Positions 9,373 to 19,104 of a DNA stretch of 64,000 nt are shown here, in pieces. The notes beneath the pieces were generated by a model that did no database searches, was not told the origin of the DNA, and was given only the letters and a program-made list of their open reading frames with translations. Source of the DNA: Novosphingobium sp. ZN18A2 (GTDB lineage Bacteria; Pseudomonadota; Alphaproteobacteria; Sphingomonadales; Sphingomonadaceae); contig NZ_CP136651.1 in NCBI RefSeq assembly GCF_036784765.1, forward strand, positions 1,798,001 to 1,862,000, written 5' to 3'. A program made the translations under genes and the position numbers. Within the stretch, counting starts at the first letter, position 1. Every line of letters begins with the position of its first letter.

Positions 9373-9523
9373 CCTTCGGCAAACGGACCTGGTCTGGCCG
9401 CCACGTTCTGCGTGGCGGACGCGGGTCCGGTTGCCTTTTCCCATCACGGCTGTGGATGGCGCGAGGATTCCGCGCGTCTTTCGCTTGCCCATTTACCCCT
9501 CCAGACGCTAAGGCCCGACTCCC

Positions 9524-11158
<1,635 letters not shown>

Positions 11159-11330
11159 ACCGCGCGTAGTCGGCACCCGGTGTGCAAAAGGCCCGGCGCG
11201 CACGACGGAAGTTTTTGTTCAGCCTTGGCGGAAACTTGTGCGAAGATGCGCATTGTCAGGCAGGCGCGCAGTCTGGCTATGCAGGGGTAGTCGATAAACG
11301 GCGCGACCAACAGGGAGCCGATGAACCGGA

Positions 11331-12038
11331 ATGCTGGCCGCGCAACTTTCAGAATCACTCGCCGCACAAAGCCTGTTCGCCGATTGCGAAACGGACGAAT
11401 TGTCCGACATCATCGCCCGCGCGCAGCATCGCAGTTACAAGCCCGATCAGGAATTAATGGCCCAGGGCGACGAGGGCGACAGCCTGTTCATCATTCTTGC
11501 GGGCCTTGCGCGGGTCAGCATGGTTGCCGCGAACGGGCGAGAAATCGTGCTCGACTATGCCGAAAGCGGGGCGGTGCTGGGGGAAATCGCGATGCTGGAT
11601 CGCGGCGAACGCACCGCCAGCGTCCACGCGATCAAGCCGGTGGAGGCATTGGTGCTTTCGCGCGCGGCTTTTGAAGATGTCGTCGCGCGTCACAAGGGGC
11701 TGGCGATGCGGCTTCTGCGCGCCATGGCGCGGCGGTTGCGGCAGAACAACGCGGTGATCGAAGCGGACCGCGCCTATACGTCCGGCCCACGGCTTGCACG
11801 GTTCCTGCTGCGCCTGATGCTGGCAGGCGAAGGCGCCGAAGACGGAAAATCCAACGGCGAAGCTCGCCTGAAGATCGCGCTGAGCCAGGGCGAACTTGGC
11901 AACTTTGCGGGAATGTCGCGCGAACAGATCAATCGCCAGCTTTCCGGCTGGGCGGAAACCGGCCTCGTTACGCTGAAGGGCGGACGGATCACCATTCTCG
12001 ATCGCGAAGCGCTGATCGATATTGCGGAGGCGTGGTAA
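11331..12038 (+). CDS. Crp/Fnr family transcriptional regulator
   Basis: The 235-residue protein has an N-terminal cyclic-nucleotide-binding-like beta-barrel (about residues 15-130, with GDEGDSLFII and GAVLGEIAMLD) and a C-terminal Crp-type winged helix-turn-helix (about 150-225, with SQGELGNFAGMSREQINRQL as recognition region). The Fnr-type N-terminal cysteine cluster is absent (only one Cys, at 19), so it is not an oxygen-sensing Fnr. The ligand cannot be predicted. It stands alone, with about 170 bases upstream after pyrG, and converges with hsp20. Confidence 0.85.
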   Translation: MLAAQLSESLAAQSLFADCETDELSDIIARAQHRSYKPDQELMAQGDEGDSLFIILAGLARVSMVAANGREIVLDYAESGAVLGEIAMLDRGERTASVHAIKPVEALVLSRAAFEDVVARHKGLAMRLLRAMARRLRQNNAVIEADRAYTSGPRLARFLLRLMLAGEGAEDGKSNGEARLKIALSQGELGNFAGMSREQINRQLSGWAETGLVTLKGGRITILDREALIDIAEAW

Positions 12039-12110
12039 GTATCGCGCCGGGGCTTGTTCCAGTGCGTGCTGGTTGTCCTACTGCGACCCGGACGGCAGCA
12101 ACCTGGGGCG

Positions 12111-12154
12111 GGGCGCCGAAAGGCGCGGGGGCGGCCCCGAAAGGAACCGCCCCC
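12111..12154. terminator. Two adjacent GC hairpins between convergent genes
   Basis: GCGCC-GAAA-GGCGC (12113-12126) forms a perfect five-pair stem with a GNRA tetraloop. Next to it, GGGGGCGG (12127-12134) pairs with CCGCCCCC (12147-12154). They lie in the 146-base gap between the Crp/Fnr gene and hsp20, which converge. Neither strand has a clear T-tract, so intrinsic termination is unproven. Confidence 0.4.
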
Positions 12155-12184
12155 GAACTGATTTACGGTCAAACGGGCCGCGCG

Positions 12185-12652
12185 TTACGCGGCTTCGCTG
12201 TCCTTCTTTTCACTGTCGATCACCGATAGCGGCTTCTGCTCGCCGATCATGACCTTCTTGGGCTTCATCGCCTCGGGCACTTCGCGCACCAGGTCGATGA
12301 TCAGCAGACCGTCTTCCATGTCCGCGTTCGCGACACGGACGAAATCGGCCAGTTCGAAGCGGCGTTCGAAGTTGCGGTTGGCGATGCCCACGTGGAGAAA
12401 CTGCTTGTCTTCCAGGTCGGCCTTGCTGCCCTTGATCACAAGCAGGTTCTGCTGCGCGGTAATATCGAGGTCTTCCGGCTTGAAACCGGCGACGGCCAGC
12501 GTGATGCGATAGGCGTCATCGCCGCGGCGCTCGATATTGAAGGGCGGATAATTGTCACCGGCATTGGCGCGGGCCTGGCGCTCGAGCAGGTCGAACAGGC
12601 GGTCAAAACCTACGGTCGTGCGGCGATAGGGGGTGAAATCGAAACGGTTCAT
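12185..12652 (-). CDS. Small heat-shock protein, Hsp20/IbpA family
   Basis: This 155-residue alpha-crystallin-type chaperone holds unfolding proteins in a refoldable state. The start MNRFDFTPYRR and segment VGFDRLFDLLE are typical of IbpA-like proteins. The alpha-crystallin domain spans about residues 35-130, with NIERRGDDAYRI and AVAGFKPEDLDI. The ATG at 12652 has a clear GAGGA ribosome-binding site. That site sits in a hairpin with the hallmark of a ROSE thermometer, described separately, so translation is probably induced by heat. Confidence 0.92.
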   Translation of the reverse strand: MNRFDFTPYRRTTVGFDRLFDLLERQARANAGDNYPPFNIERRGDDAYRITLAVAGFKPEDLDITAQQNLLVIKGSKADLEDKQFLHVGIANRNFERRFELADFVRVANADMEDGLLIIDLVREVPEAMKPKKVMIGEQKPLSVIDSEKKDSEAA

Positions 12653-12680
12653 TGCAATATCCTCTGTTGAGCAATCTGCA
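12653..12680 (-). promoter_or_regulatory. ROSE-like RNA thermometer at the hsp20 start
   Basis: Read on the minus strand, TTGCTC (12674-12669), loop AACA, then GAGGAT (12664-12659) form a hairpin that hides the ribosome-binding site GAGGA. The strand pairs C-G, U-A, C-G, G·G, U-A. The G·G mismatch opposite the Shine-Dalgarno inside a UUGCU/AGGA pairing is the signature of ROSE elements, which melt on heating and control hsp20 genes in alphaproteobacteria. The upstream accessory hairpins were not modelled. Confidence 0.7.
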
Positions 12681-12841
12681 CTTTTTCCGGACAAGGCCCG
12701 TAACCCGGCGCCCCGTCGGAGGTTGGAAATGTCATGCCCGAGACCGGCGCATGACACGAAATATCATGTGTGGTAGCTTTCGCCGGTTTCAAGACCCCCG
12801 CATCGCCGCCAGGTTCGCGGCGGCGCGCAAAGAGGACATAA

Positions 12842-13144
12842 ATGGCCGCAGAATCGAACGGAATCCCGCCGGAAAGCCCCATCGTCGGCCCCCGCGTGGA
12901 GATGTACACCAAGTGGGGCTGTCCCTATTGCGTTCGTGCCATGTCGCTGCTTGGCAGCAAGGGCGTGGACGTGATCGAATACGACATCACGATGGGTGGT
13001 CCCAAGCGCGCCGAAATGTTCGATCGCGCGCCCGGCCACACCACGGTGCCCCAGATATTCATCAACGACCTGCACGTTGGCGGCTCGGATGATCTTGCCG
13101 CGCTGGAACGCGCCGGCAAGCTGGACATGCTGCTGGGCCGGTGA
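12842..13144 (+). CDS. grxC: Glutaredoxin 3
   Basis: This 100-residue dithiol glutaredoxin has its active site WGCPYC at residues 25-30 (Cys27, Cys30). The TVPQIFIND and GGSDDLAALE motifs bind glutathione. It reduces protein and glutathione mixed disulfides in the cytoplasm. An AGAGGA ribosome-binding site precedes the ATG. The stop overlaps the next gene's GTG start by four bases, so it is co-translated with the amidase; the same pairing occurs in other alphaproteobacteria. Confidence 0.94.
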   Translation: MAAESNGIPPESPIVGPRVEMYTKWGCPYCVRAMSLLGSKGVDVIEYDITMGGPKRAEMFDRAPGHTTVPQIFINDLHVGGSDDLAALERAGKLDMLLGR

Positions 13145-13983
13145 CGGATTTTGCCGGCGATCCGGTGCGGATCGCGATCCTCCAGATGACGTCGGGTATC
13201 GACCCGCACGCCAACGCCGCTTCCATCCGGCAGGGCGCAAGCGAAGCTGCGCGCGATGGCGCGAAGATGCTGTTCACGCCCGAAATGAGCCTGCTGCTTG
13301 ACCGCGATCGCAAGCGTGCCGCGCCGAACATCGTTACAGAGGGGCAGAACGCCGCCATTCAGGGTTTGCGAAACGTGGCCTCCGCGGCGGGCATCTGGAT
13401 CGCGCTCGGTTCCGCGCCGGTGTTGCGGGAAGACGGGCGCTGGGCGAACCGGTCGCTGCTTTTCGCGCCCGACGGGCAAATCGCCGCCCGTTACGACAAG
13501 ATCCACATGTTCGACGTCGATCTTGCCAGCGGGGAAAGCTGGCGCGAATCGAATGCCTATGCGCCGGGTGAAGAGGTGGTGACCACGCCAACGCCGCTGG
13601 GCCTGCTGGGGCTGACGATCTGTTACGATATCCGCTTTCCCGCGCTGTTCGACGAACTCGGCCGTCGCCGCTGCGACGCCATTGCCACACCCGCCGCGTT
13701 CACCGTGCCGACAGGGCGTGCGCACTGGCACCTGATGCAACGCGCCCGCGCGGTGGAAGCAAGCGCGTGGGTTATCGCCGCCGCGCAGGCGGGCAGGCAT
13801 GGGGACGGGCGCGAAACATACGGCCACAGCCTCGTCGTCGATCCGTGGGGCGAAGTTGTGCTCGACATGGGCGAGGGGGAAGGACTGGGCTTCGCGGAAA
13901 TCGATCTGGCGGTTACCGCCAAGGTGCGCGCGCAGCTTCCAAGTCTTGCCAACAAGCGCGAAATTCCTAGATCGAAGGCATAA
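13141..13983 (+). CDS. Carbon-nitrogen hydrolase (Nit-type amidase)
   Basis: This 280-residue nitrilase-superfamily protein has the Glu-Lys-Cys triad: Glu48 in FTPEMS, Lys120 in RYDKIHMFD and Cys161 in LTICYDIRFP. Close relatives are Nit1/Nit2 enzymes, which hydrolyse deaminated glutathione or omega-amides such as alpha-ketoglutaramate. Coupling to grxC by a GTGA overlap fits a glutathione-repair role, but substrate is inference. Translation starts at GTG 13141. The stop overlaps the DUF1178 start by one base. Confidence 0.9.
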   Translation: MTDFAGDPVRIAILQMTSGIDPHANAASIRQGASEAARDGAKMLFTPEMSLLLDRDRKRAAPNIVTEGQNAAIQGLRNVASAAGIWIALGSAPVLREDGRWANRSLLFAPDGQIAARYDKIHMFDVDLASGESWRESNAYAPGEEVVTTPTPLGLLGLTICYDIRFPALFDELGRRRCDAIATPAAFTVPTGRAHWHLMQRARAVEASAWVIAAAQAGRHGDGRETYGHSLVVDPWGEVVLDMGEGEGLGFAEIDLAVTAKVRAQLPSLANKREIPRSKA

Positions 13984-14486
13984 TGATCGTTTTCGACCTT
14001 TCATGCCGCGCTGGCGGCCACCGTTTCGAGGGCTGGTTCGGCTCGTCGGACGATTTCTCGCGCCAGCAGGAACGCGGGCTGGTTTCCTGCCCCGTTTGCG
14101 GATCGTCCGATGTCGCGAAAGCGGTTATGGCGCCCAATGTGGGCCGCAAGGGCAACCAGGGCGCGCCGCAGCCGACACCCGCTGCCCCGTCCGAAAGTGC
14201 GGAACCATCCGTTTCTACCCAGCCCGTTGCCAGCAATGCGCCGATGCCGCCGCAGGTCGCCGAAGCGCTGAACCAGATTGCTGCGCTTCAGGCAGAGGCG
14301 CTCAAATCCTCGCGCTGGGTGGGGAACAAGTTCGCCGAAAACGCGCGCGCCATGCACTATGGCGAAACCGATGCCGAAGCGATTCACGGCGAAGTCACCA
14401 AGGACGAAGCCCGCGACCTGATAGAGGAAGGGGTCGAAGTCGCGCCGATCCTTTTCCCGGTTGCCCCGCCGAACGAAGCGAACTGA
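13983..14486 (+). CDS. DUF1178 family protein
   Basis: The product has 167 residues. The N-terminal third is a small zinc-ribbon-like module: MIVFDLSC with HRFEGWF, then SCPVCGSSDVAKAVMAPNV. A Pro/Ala/Ser-rich linker follows (about residues 55-85). The C-terminal part (NQIAALQAEALKSSRWVGN to the end) is predicted helical. The pattern matches DUF1178, a conserved alphaproteobacterial and betaproteobacterial family of unknown function often next to nitrilase and glutaredoxin genes. It overlaps the amidase stop by one base (TAATG). Confidence 0.88.
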   Translation: MIVFDLSCRAGGHRFEGWFGSSDDFSRQQERGLVSCPVCGSSDVAKAVMAPNVGRKGNQGAPQPTPAAPSESAEPSVSTQPVASNAPMPPQVAEALNQIAALQAEALKSSRWVGNKFAENARAMHYGETDAEAIHGEVTKDEARDLIEEGVEVAPILFPVAPPNEAN

Positions 14487-14534
14487 CGATCCGGCGATTG
14501 TCAGGCGCGAATATCGCCCGTAAAGGGGCCGCGT

Positions 14535-14611
14535 GCGCCCGTAGCTCAGCAGGATAGAGCATCAGATTCCTAATCTGAGGGCCACAGGTTCGAATCCTGT
14601 CGGGCGCACCA
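14535..14611 (+). tRNA. tRNA-Arg (anticodon CCU)
   Basis: A complete cloverleaf is readable: acceptor GCGCCCG / CGGGCGC, D-arm GCTC/GAGC, anticodon stem TCAGA/TCTGA with loop TTCCTAA (anticodon CCT at 14569-14571) and T-arm ACAGG-TTCGAAT-CCTGT. The discriminator base is A, followed by an encoded CCA. A T-run follows at about 14616-14623. Confidence 0.97.
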
Positions 14612-14755
14612 CTTCCATTTTTTCACGCACGGATTGGCGCGGTTTCGGCTTGTTCGTCCAAAATTGCGATTTTGGTGGTCGAAAGGCGCACTATCCTGAC
14701 CTGCACCTCGGTTGTGGCGGTTTCCGAATGCGCGCTGGCATTTCGGTTACTGCGA

Positions 14756-14798
14756 TTGACGCATGTTGACCGGGACTATATTTCGATGATCCTCGAAA
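14756..14798 (+). promoter_or_regulatory. ars promoter and candidate ArsR operator
   Basis: TTGACG (14756-14761) and TATATT (14777-14782) are spaced 15 bases apart, which is short. TTTCGA-TGATCC-TCGAAA (14781-14798) is a perfect six-base inverted repeat that overlaps the end of the -10 element, 13 bases before the arsR start. This is a good position for autorepression by the ArsR encoded just downstream. Confidence 0.55.
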
Positions 14799-14810
14799 GG
14801 TCGATGGATT

Positions 14811-15161
14811 ATGGACGATCTCAACCAACAGGTCTGGGCTGTCGATGCGCTTGGCGCGCTTGCACACGAAACGCGGCTATCCGTGTTTCGCATGCTGGTC
14901 CAGGCGGGCCCGCAAGGGTACGTCGCGGGTGCGATTGCCGAACGCGCGAGCGTGCCGCCATCGACCATGTCGCACCACCTTGCGACGCTTGAACGTGCCG
15001 GTCTGGTCGAATCCGAGCGGGAGAGCCGGTTGATACATTACCGGGCCGACTTTGCGGGGATGCGCCGTCTGCTGACCTTCCTGATGGAGGATTGCTGCCA
15101 GGGCGCGCCGGAGATGTGCGCCGACCTGACGGCGCGGTTGAACTGCGAAACCTCGGCCTGA
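14811..15161 (+). CDS. arsR: ArsR family arsenic-responsive repressor
   Basis: This 116-residue winged helix-turn-helix repressor has the LAHETRLSVFRML and PPSTMSHHLATLERAGLV segments of ArsR. The classical metal site ELCVCDL in the DNA-reading helix is absent. Instead, three cysteines cluster near the C-terminus: Cys95, Cys96 and Cys103 (CCQGAPEMC). This resembles the C-terminal As(III) site described for the Acidithiobacillus ferrooxidans ArsR type. It is first in an arsR-arsC-acr3-arsH operon and probably represses it until arsenite binds. Confidence 0.92.
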   Translation: MDDLNQQVWAVDALGALAHETRLSVFRMLVQAGPQGYVAGAIAERASVPPSTMSHHLATLERAGLVESERESRLIHYRADFAGMRRLLTFLMEDCCQGAPEMCADLTARLNCETSA

Positions 15162-15193
15162 CGGTTTTCGGCTATTTCCAGGGGGGTAAAGGC

Positions 15194-15625
15194 ATGAACG
15201 CCGACATCGTCATCTATCACAACCCCGAATGCGGCACGTCGCGCAACGCACTCGCCATGATCCGAAATGCAGGGATCGAGCCGCATATCGTGGAGTATCT
15301 CAAGACCCCGCCTTCGCGGGCGATGCTGGAAAGCCTGATCGAACGCGCCGGGATCACGCCGCGTGCGCTTTTGCGCGAAAAGGGTGCGCCATTTCCCGAA
15401 CTGGGGCTGGATAACCCGGACCTGACCGATGCGGAGTTGATTGACGCGATGATCGCGCATCCGATCCTCATAAACCGTCCACTGGTTGTCTCGCCGTTGG
15501 GCGTGAAGTTGTGCCGTCCGTCCGAAGCGGTGCACGAACTGATCCCGGCCGCGCAGTCGGGCGCCTTCGTCAAGGAAAACGGCGAGCAGGTGGTCGATGC
15601 CGCCGGTAACCGTATCGGCGCCTGA
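15194..15625 (+). CDS. arsC: Arsenate reductase, glutaredoxin-dependent
   Basis: The 143-residue product reduces arsenate to arsenite with glutathione and glutaredoxin. Catalytic Cys13 lies in [13 protein letters not shown]. The C-terminal RPLVVSPLG segment carries the arginine that binds the oxyanion. I chose the ATG at 15194, preceded by a GGGGGGTAAAG ribosome-binding site; a longer frame from 15092 only overlaps arsR. The nearby grxC product could serve as electron donor, though that is inference. Confidence 0.94.
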   Translation: MNADIVIYHNPECGTSRNALAMIRNAGIEPHIVEYLKTPPSRAMLESLIERAGITPRALLREKGAPFPELGLDNPDLTDAELIDAMIAHPILINRPLVVSPLGVKLCRPSEAVHELIPAAQSGAFVKENGEQVVDAAGNRIGA

Positions 15626-15641
15626 AAGGAAAGCCCGCAAC

Positions 15642-16712
15642 ATGACCGCCCCCACCAAGCGCGCGCGACTCTCGTTCCTCGACCGCTACCTTACCGTGTG
15701 GATATTCCTCGCGATGGCGCTGGGCGTAGGCCTGGGCTCGACCTTCGCCGGATTGCCCAGGGCGATCGACAGCCTGTCGTGGGGCTCGACCAACATCCCC
15801 ATCGCAATCGGCCTGATCCTGATGATGTTTCCGCCGCTTGCGCGGGTGCGTTACGAGGAATTGCCGCATATCCTCGACGACAAGCGTATCCTTGCCCTTT
15901 CTCTGGTCCAGAACTGGATCATCGGGCCGGTGCTGATGTTCGCGCTCGCCGTCATCTTCCTGTCGGACAAGCCGGCATACATGACCGGGCTGATCCTGAT
16001 CGGCCTGGCCCGCTGTATCGCGATGGTGATCGTCTGGAACCAGTTGGCGAAGGGCGACAACCAGTATGTGGCGGCGCTGGTGGCGTTCAACTCGATCTTC
16101 CAGATATTGTTCTTCAGCGTTTACGCCTGGTTTTTCCTCACCGTCCTTCCGCCGCTGTTCGGCCTTCAGGGCAGCGTCGTGAACGTCAGCTTCTGGACGA
16201 TTGCGGAGGCTGTTCTGATCTATCTGGGCATCCCGTTCCTTGCCGGGTTCCTGACGCGCAAGTGGTTGGTCGGCACCAGGGGGCGCGACTGGTACGAGGG
16301 GACGTTCCTCCCAAAGATCGGGCCAGTGACGCTGGTTGCGCTGCTGTTCACCATCGTCGCCATGTTCAGCCTGAAGGGGAATGAAATCGTCACGCTGCCG
16401 GGCGATACGATCCGCATCGCCATTCCGCTGACGATCTATTTCATTATCCAGTTCACCATCAGCTTCTTCATGGGGCGCCTGATCGATAGCGACTATCCGC
16501 GCACCACCGCGGTGGCTTTCACCGCGGCGGGCAACAATTTCGAGCTGGCAATAGCCGTTGCCATCGCAGCCTTCGGTCTTGCTTCTCCCGTGGCCTTTGC
16601 TGCCGTGATCGGACCGTTGGTGGAGGTGCCGGTTCTGATCCTGCTGGTAGGGGTGGCGTTCCGGTTCGGGCGGCGGTGGTATCCTGATACGGTTCCGACA
16701 GAGGTGCGGTAA
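15642..16712 (+). CDS. acr3: ACR3-family arsenite efflux transporter
   Basis: This 356-residue inner-membrane protein has about ten hydrophobic helices. It has the family's conserved cysteine in [18 protein letters not shown], and the [19 protein letters not shown] and [15 protein letters not shown] segments are typical of ACR3. It exports arsenite made by ArsC. The ATG at 15642 has AAGGAAAG upstream; an earlier in-frame start overlaps arsC. The stop overlaps the arsH start by one base (TAATG). Confidence 0.95.
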   Translation: MTAPTKRARLSFLDRYLTVWIFLAMALGVGLGSTFAGLPRAIDSLSWGSTNIPIAIGLILMMFPPLARVRYEELPHILDDKRILALSLVQNWIIGPVLMFALAVIFLSDKPAYMTGLILIGLARCIAMVIVWNQLAKGDNQYVAALVAFNSIFQILFFSVYAWFFLTVLPPLFGLQGSVVNVSFWTIAEAVLIYLGIPFLAGFLTRKWLVGTRGRDWYEGTFLPKIGPVTLVALLFTIVAMFSLKGNEIVTLPGDTIRIAIPLTIYFIIQFTISFFMGRLIDSDYPRTTAVAFTAAGNNFELAIAVAIAAFGLASPVAFAAVIGPLVEVPVLILLVGVAFRFGRRWYPDTVPTEVR

Positions 16713-17464
16713 TGAACGAATTTCAACGGTTGCGCCCTCTGGTTGATGCGGCCCGGCTTCCCGCGCTGCGGCCTGAACATGCGCGCCGAAGCCCGGCGCT
16801 TGGCCTTGGCGAGCTTTCCCCGCCGCCGCGTGTATTGCTGCTCTATGGTTCGCTGCGCGACCGCTCCTATTCACGGCTTGCGGTCGAGGAAGCAGCGCGG
16901 CTGCTCCGGTATTTCGGTTGCGAGACGCGCATATTCGACCCTTCGGACCTTCCGCTGCCCGATCAGGTGAAGGACGACGATCATCCCGCGGTTCACGAAC
17001 TGCGTGCGCATTCGCTGTGGTCCGAAGCGCACGTCTGGTGCAGCCCCGAACGGCACGGTCAGATCACCGGAATCATGAAAGCCCAGATCGATCACTTGCC
17101 GCTCGCTTACAAGGGCCTTCGCCCCACGCAGGGCCGCGCGCTGGCGGTGATGCAGGTCTGCGCCGGATCGCAAAGTTTCAACAGCGTCAACACGTTGCGC
17201 GTCCTTGGCCGATGGATGCGAATGTTCACGATTCCAAACCAGTCGTCTGTCGCCAAAGCCTATGAGGAATTTGACGAGGCGGGCCGGATGAAGCCTTCCA
17301 GCTATTACGAACGGATTGTCGACGTGATGGAGGAACTGGTGCGCTTCACGGTGTTGCTGCGGCCCCATGCCGGGCAACTCGTCGATCGCTATTCCGAACG
17401 CAAGGAACGGGATGAGCCGGTCGATACGCCTGTAGAGACGGCAGGACTGGCCGCTTCGCAATGA
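16712..17464 (+). CDS. arsH: ArsH, NADPH-dependent FMN oxidoreductase
   Basis: This 250-residue flavodoxin-like protein has the FMN-binding loop [14 protein letters not shown] (about residues 43-56). The family segments [20 protein letters not shown] and [12 protein letters not shown] also fit ArsH. ArsH proteins oxidise trivalent organoarsenicals, or reduce quinones and other acceptors, and widen arsenic resistance. It closes the ars operon and overlaps acr3 by one base. A bidirectional hairpin follows at 17492-17520. Confidence 0.94.
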   Translation: MNEFQRLRPLVDAARLPALRPEHARRSPALGLGELSPPPRVLLLYGSLRDRSYSRLAVEEAARLLRYFGCETRIFDPSDLPLPDQVKDDDHPAVHELRAHSLWSEAHVWCSPERHGQITGIMKAQIDHLPLAYKGLRPTQGRALAVMQVCAGSQSFNSVNTLRVLGRWMRMFTIPNQSSVAKAYEEFDEAGRMKPSSYYERIVDVMEELVRFTVLLRPHAGQLVDRYSERKERDEPVDTPVETAGLAASQ

Positions 17465-17491
17465 AATAGTCCGGTCGCCCGAACGCGAAAA

Positions 17492-17520
17492 TGCCCCCGG
17501 AGCACGTGTCTCCGGGGGCA
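17492..17520 (-). terminator. Rho-independent terminator of the carbonic anhydrase-SulP operon
   Basis: TGCCCCCGGAG (17492-17502) pairs perfectly with CTCCGGGGGCA (17510-17520) around a seven-base loop. On the minus strand the stem is followed by TTTTCGCG, giving an intrinsic terminator for the SulP gene. On the plus strand it may also stop arsH transcripts but lacks a T-tract. Confidence 0.75.
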
Positions 17521-17565
17521 GTCGGGGGCGATTCGAAGCGGCTGTTTCGGAAGCCGGTCCGGGGC

Positions 17566-19104
17566 TCAGGCGCTTTTCAAGACCCTGCCCGGGTCGGTCA
17601 CCGAGATGTCGTCGCCAGCACCCCTGCGGCGGTTGAGCCAGTCCGACAGCGTTTCCGATGCGGTGTGATCCAGCGCTTTCAGGCTGCCGAGGTCGAGATG
17701 GACCTTGCGACCGGCCGGCAGCTTTTCCAGCGTTTCCAGCAACCGCGTCAGGTGCAGGAAGCTGGCAACGCCCGCCAGGCCGATGTGCGAATGCGTGTCC
17801 TCGTGCCGTTCGTCCACGTCCAGCTTCAACTGGCGCCGATGCGGGACAAGCTCGAGCAGCGACATCGCGATACCGGCAAGCACACCGGTCAACAGGTCGG
17901 TACTGACCACAAGGACGAACGTCACCACCCAGATCGCGGCGGGCAGATAGCCGTGCTGCGTGAACAGGTGTCGCACATGTTGCAGGCTGACGAGTTTCCA
18001 GCCGGTCACGACCAGAACGCCGCCCAGCGCCGCCATGGGGATCTCGCGCAGCAGCCAGGGAAGCAGGGCGACGAAGCCGAGGATCCATACGCCGTGAAGA
18101 ACGGCGGACGTCCGCGTCTTCGCGCCGGCCTGAACATTGGCCGAACTGCGCACGATCACGCCGGTCATCGGCAGGGCTCCGGCCGCACCGCACAGGAAGT
18201 TGCCCACGCCCTGCGCGCGAAGTTCCTTGTTGTAATCGGTGCGAACGCCGTCATGCATCCGGTCCACCGCCGCGGCGGACAGCAGCGTTTCGGCGCTGGC
18301 GATGAACGCGATGGCGATGGCCGCGACGATCATCGCAGGGTCCATCAACGTGCCCAGGAACCCGTCGCCCGGAAGTTCTATCGCGGCGGCAAGCGATTCG
18401 GGCACCGCGACGCGCGCGATGTCGAGACCGAAGCCCCATGCGATCAGCGTCGCGGCCAGAACGCCCAGCAGCGCACCGGGAACCAGCTTGAGCCGTTGCG
18501 GCTTGAACCTGTCCCATGCGATCATCGTGCCGATGGTGACAAGCCCGATGAACAGCGCCAGTTCGGCCGCCTGGAGGTTCCACGGCGAAAGGCCAAGCAG
18601 GCGCGCGGGCATCGCGGCAAGGTTGTCCGGTCCGCTCGACATCGGCTTGGCATCGAACAGGGTATGGAACTGGCCGATCACGATCAGCGCGCCGATGCCC
18701 GCCAGCATGCCGTGCACCACGGCAGGGCTGATGGAACGGAACAGACCGCCCATGCGCAGGGCGCCCGCGGCAAGCTGGATCACGCCGGCAAGGATCAGCA
18801 CCGGACCAAGCGCCGCAAGGCCGTGCGTGTTGACGAAATCGAACACGATCACGGCAAGGCCCGCGGCGGGGCCGCTGACCTGAAGCGGCGATCCGGCGAA
18901 CAGGCCGACGATCAGGCCGCCGATGATCCCGGTGACGAGCCCCTTTTCGGGCGAAACGCCCGATGCGACGGCAATGCCCATGCACAGGGGCATGGCGACG
19001 AGGAATACCACGATGGAGGCGGTGAAATCGCGTGCCAGGAAGGCAAATGGCCCCCGTCCTGCGGGGGCCTGCGCGGCGCTGGTTGGCCGGGTAATGGCGT
19101 TCAT
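17566..19104 (-). CDS. SulP family anion transporter (probable bicarbonate transporter)
   Basis: The 512-residue product has a transmembrane SulP core (about residues 20-410). It includes a PEKGLVTGIIGG loop and an SPLQVSGPAAGLAVIVFDF segment. A C-terminal STAS domain follows (about 425-510, with KVHLDLGSLKALDHTASETL). SulP proteins carry sulfate, bicarbonate or other anions. Coupling to a beta-carbonic anhydrase gene (TGATG overlap) favours bicarbonate, as in BicA-like systems, but specificity is inference. I used ATG 19104; a GTG at 19107 is one codon earlier. Confidence 0.9.
   Translation of the reverse strand: MNAITRPTSAAQAPAGRGPFAFLARDFTASIVVFLVAMPLCMGIAVASGVSPEKGLVTGIIGGLIVGLFAGSPLQVSGPAAGLAVIVFDFVNTHGLAALGPVLILAGVIQLAAGALRMGGLFRSISPAVVHGMLAGIGALIVIGQFHTLFDAKPMSSGPDNLAAMPARLLGLSPWNLQAAELALFIGLVTIGTMIAWDRFKPQRLKLVPGALLGVLAATLIAWGFGLDIARVAVPESLAAAIELPGDGFLGTLMDPAMIVAAIAIAFIASAETLLSAAAVDRMHDGVRTDYNKELRAQGVGNFLCGAAGALPMTGVIVRSSANVQAGAKTRTSAVLHGVWILGFVALLPWLLREIPMAALGGVLVVTGWKLVSLQHVRHLFTQHGYLPAAIWVVTFVLVVSTDLLTGVLAGIAMSLLELVPHRRQLKLDVDERHEDTHSHIGLAGVASFLHLTRLLETLEKLPAGRKVHLDLGSLKALDHTASETLSDWLNRRRGAGDDISVTDPGRVLKSA

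Noticed and set aside
12060..12110. Possible SRP (4.5S) RNA
   Set aside because: GCAGCAACC resembles the SRP core, but the GGAA tetraloop and the matching 5' strand are absent.
14535..17520. Ars cluster as a mobile island inserted at tRNA-Arg
   Set aside because: No integrase, no transposase and no repeat of the tRNA 3' end downstream were found in the window.
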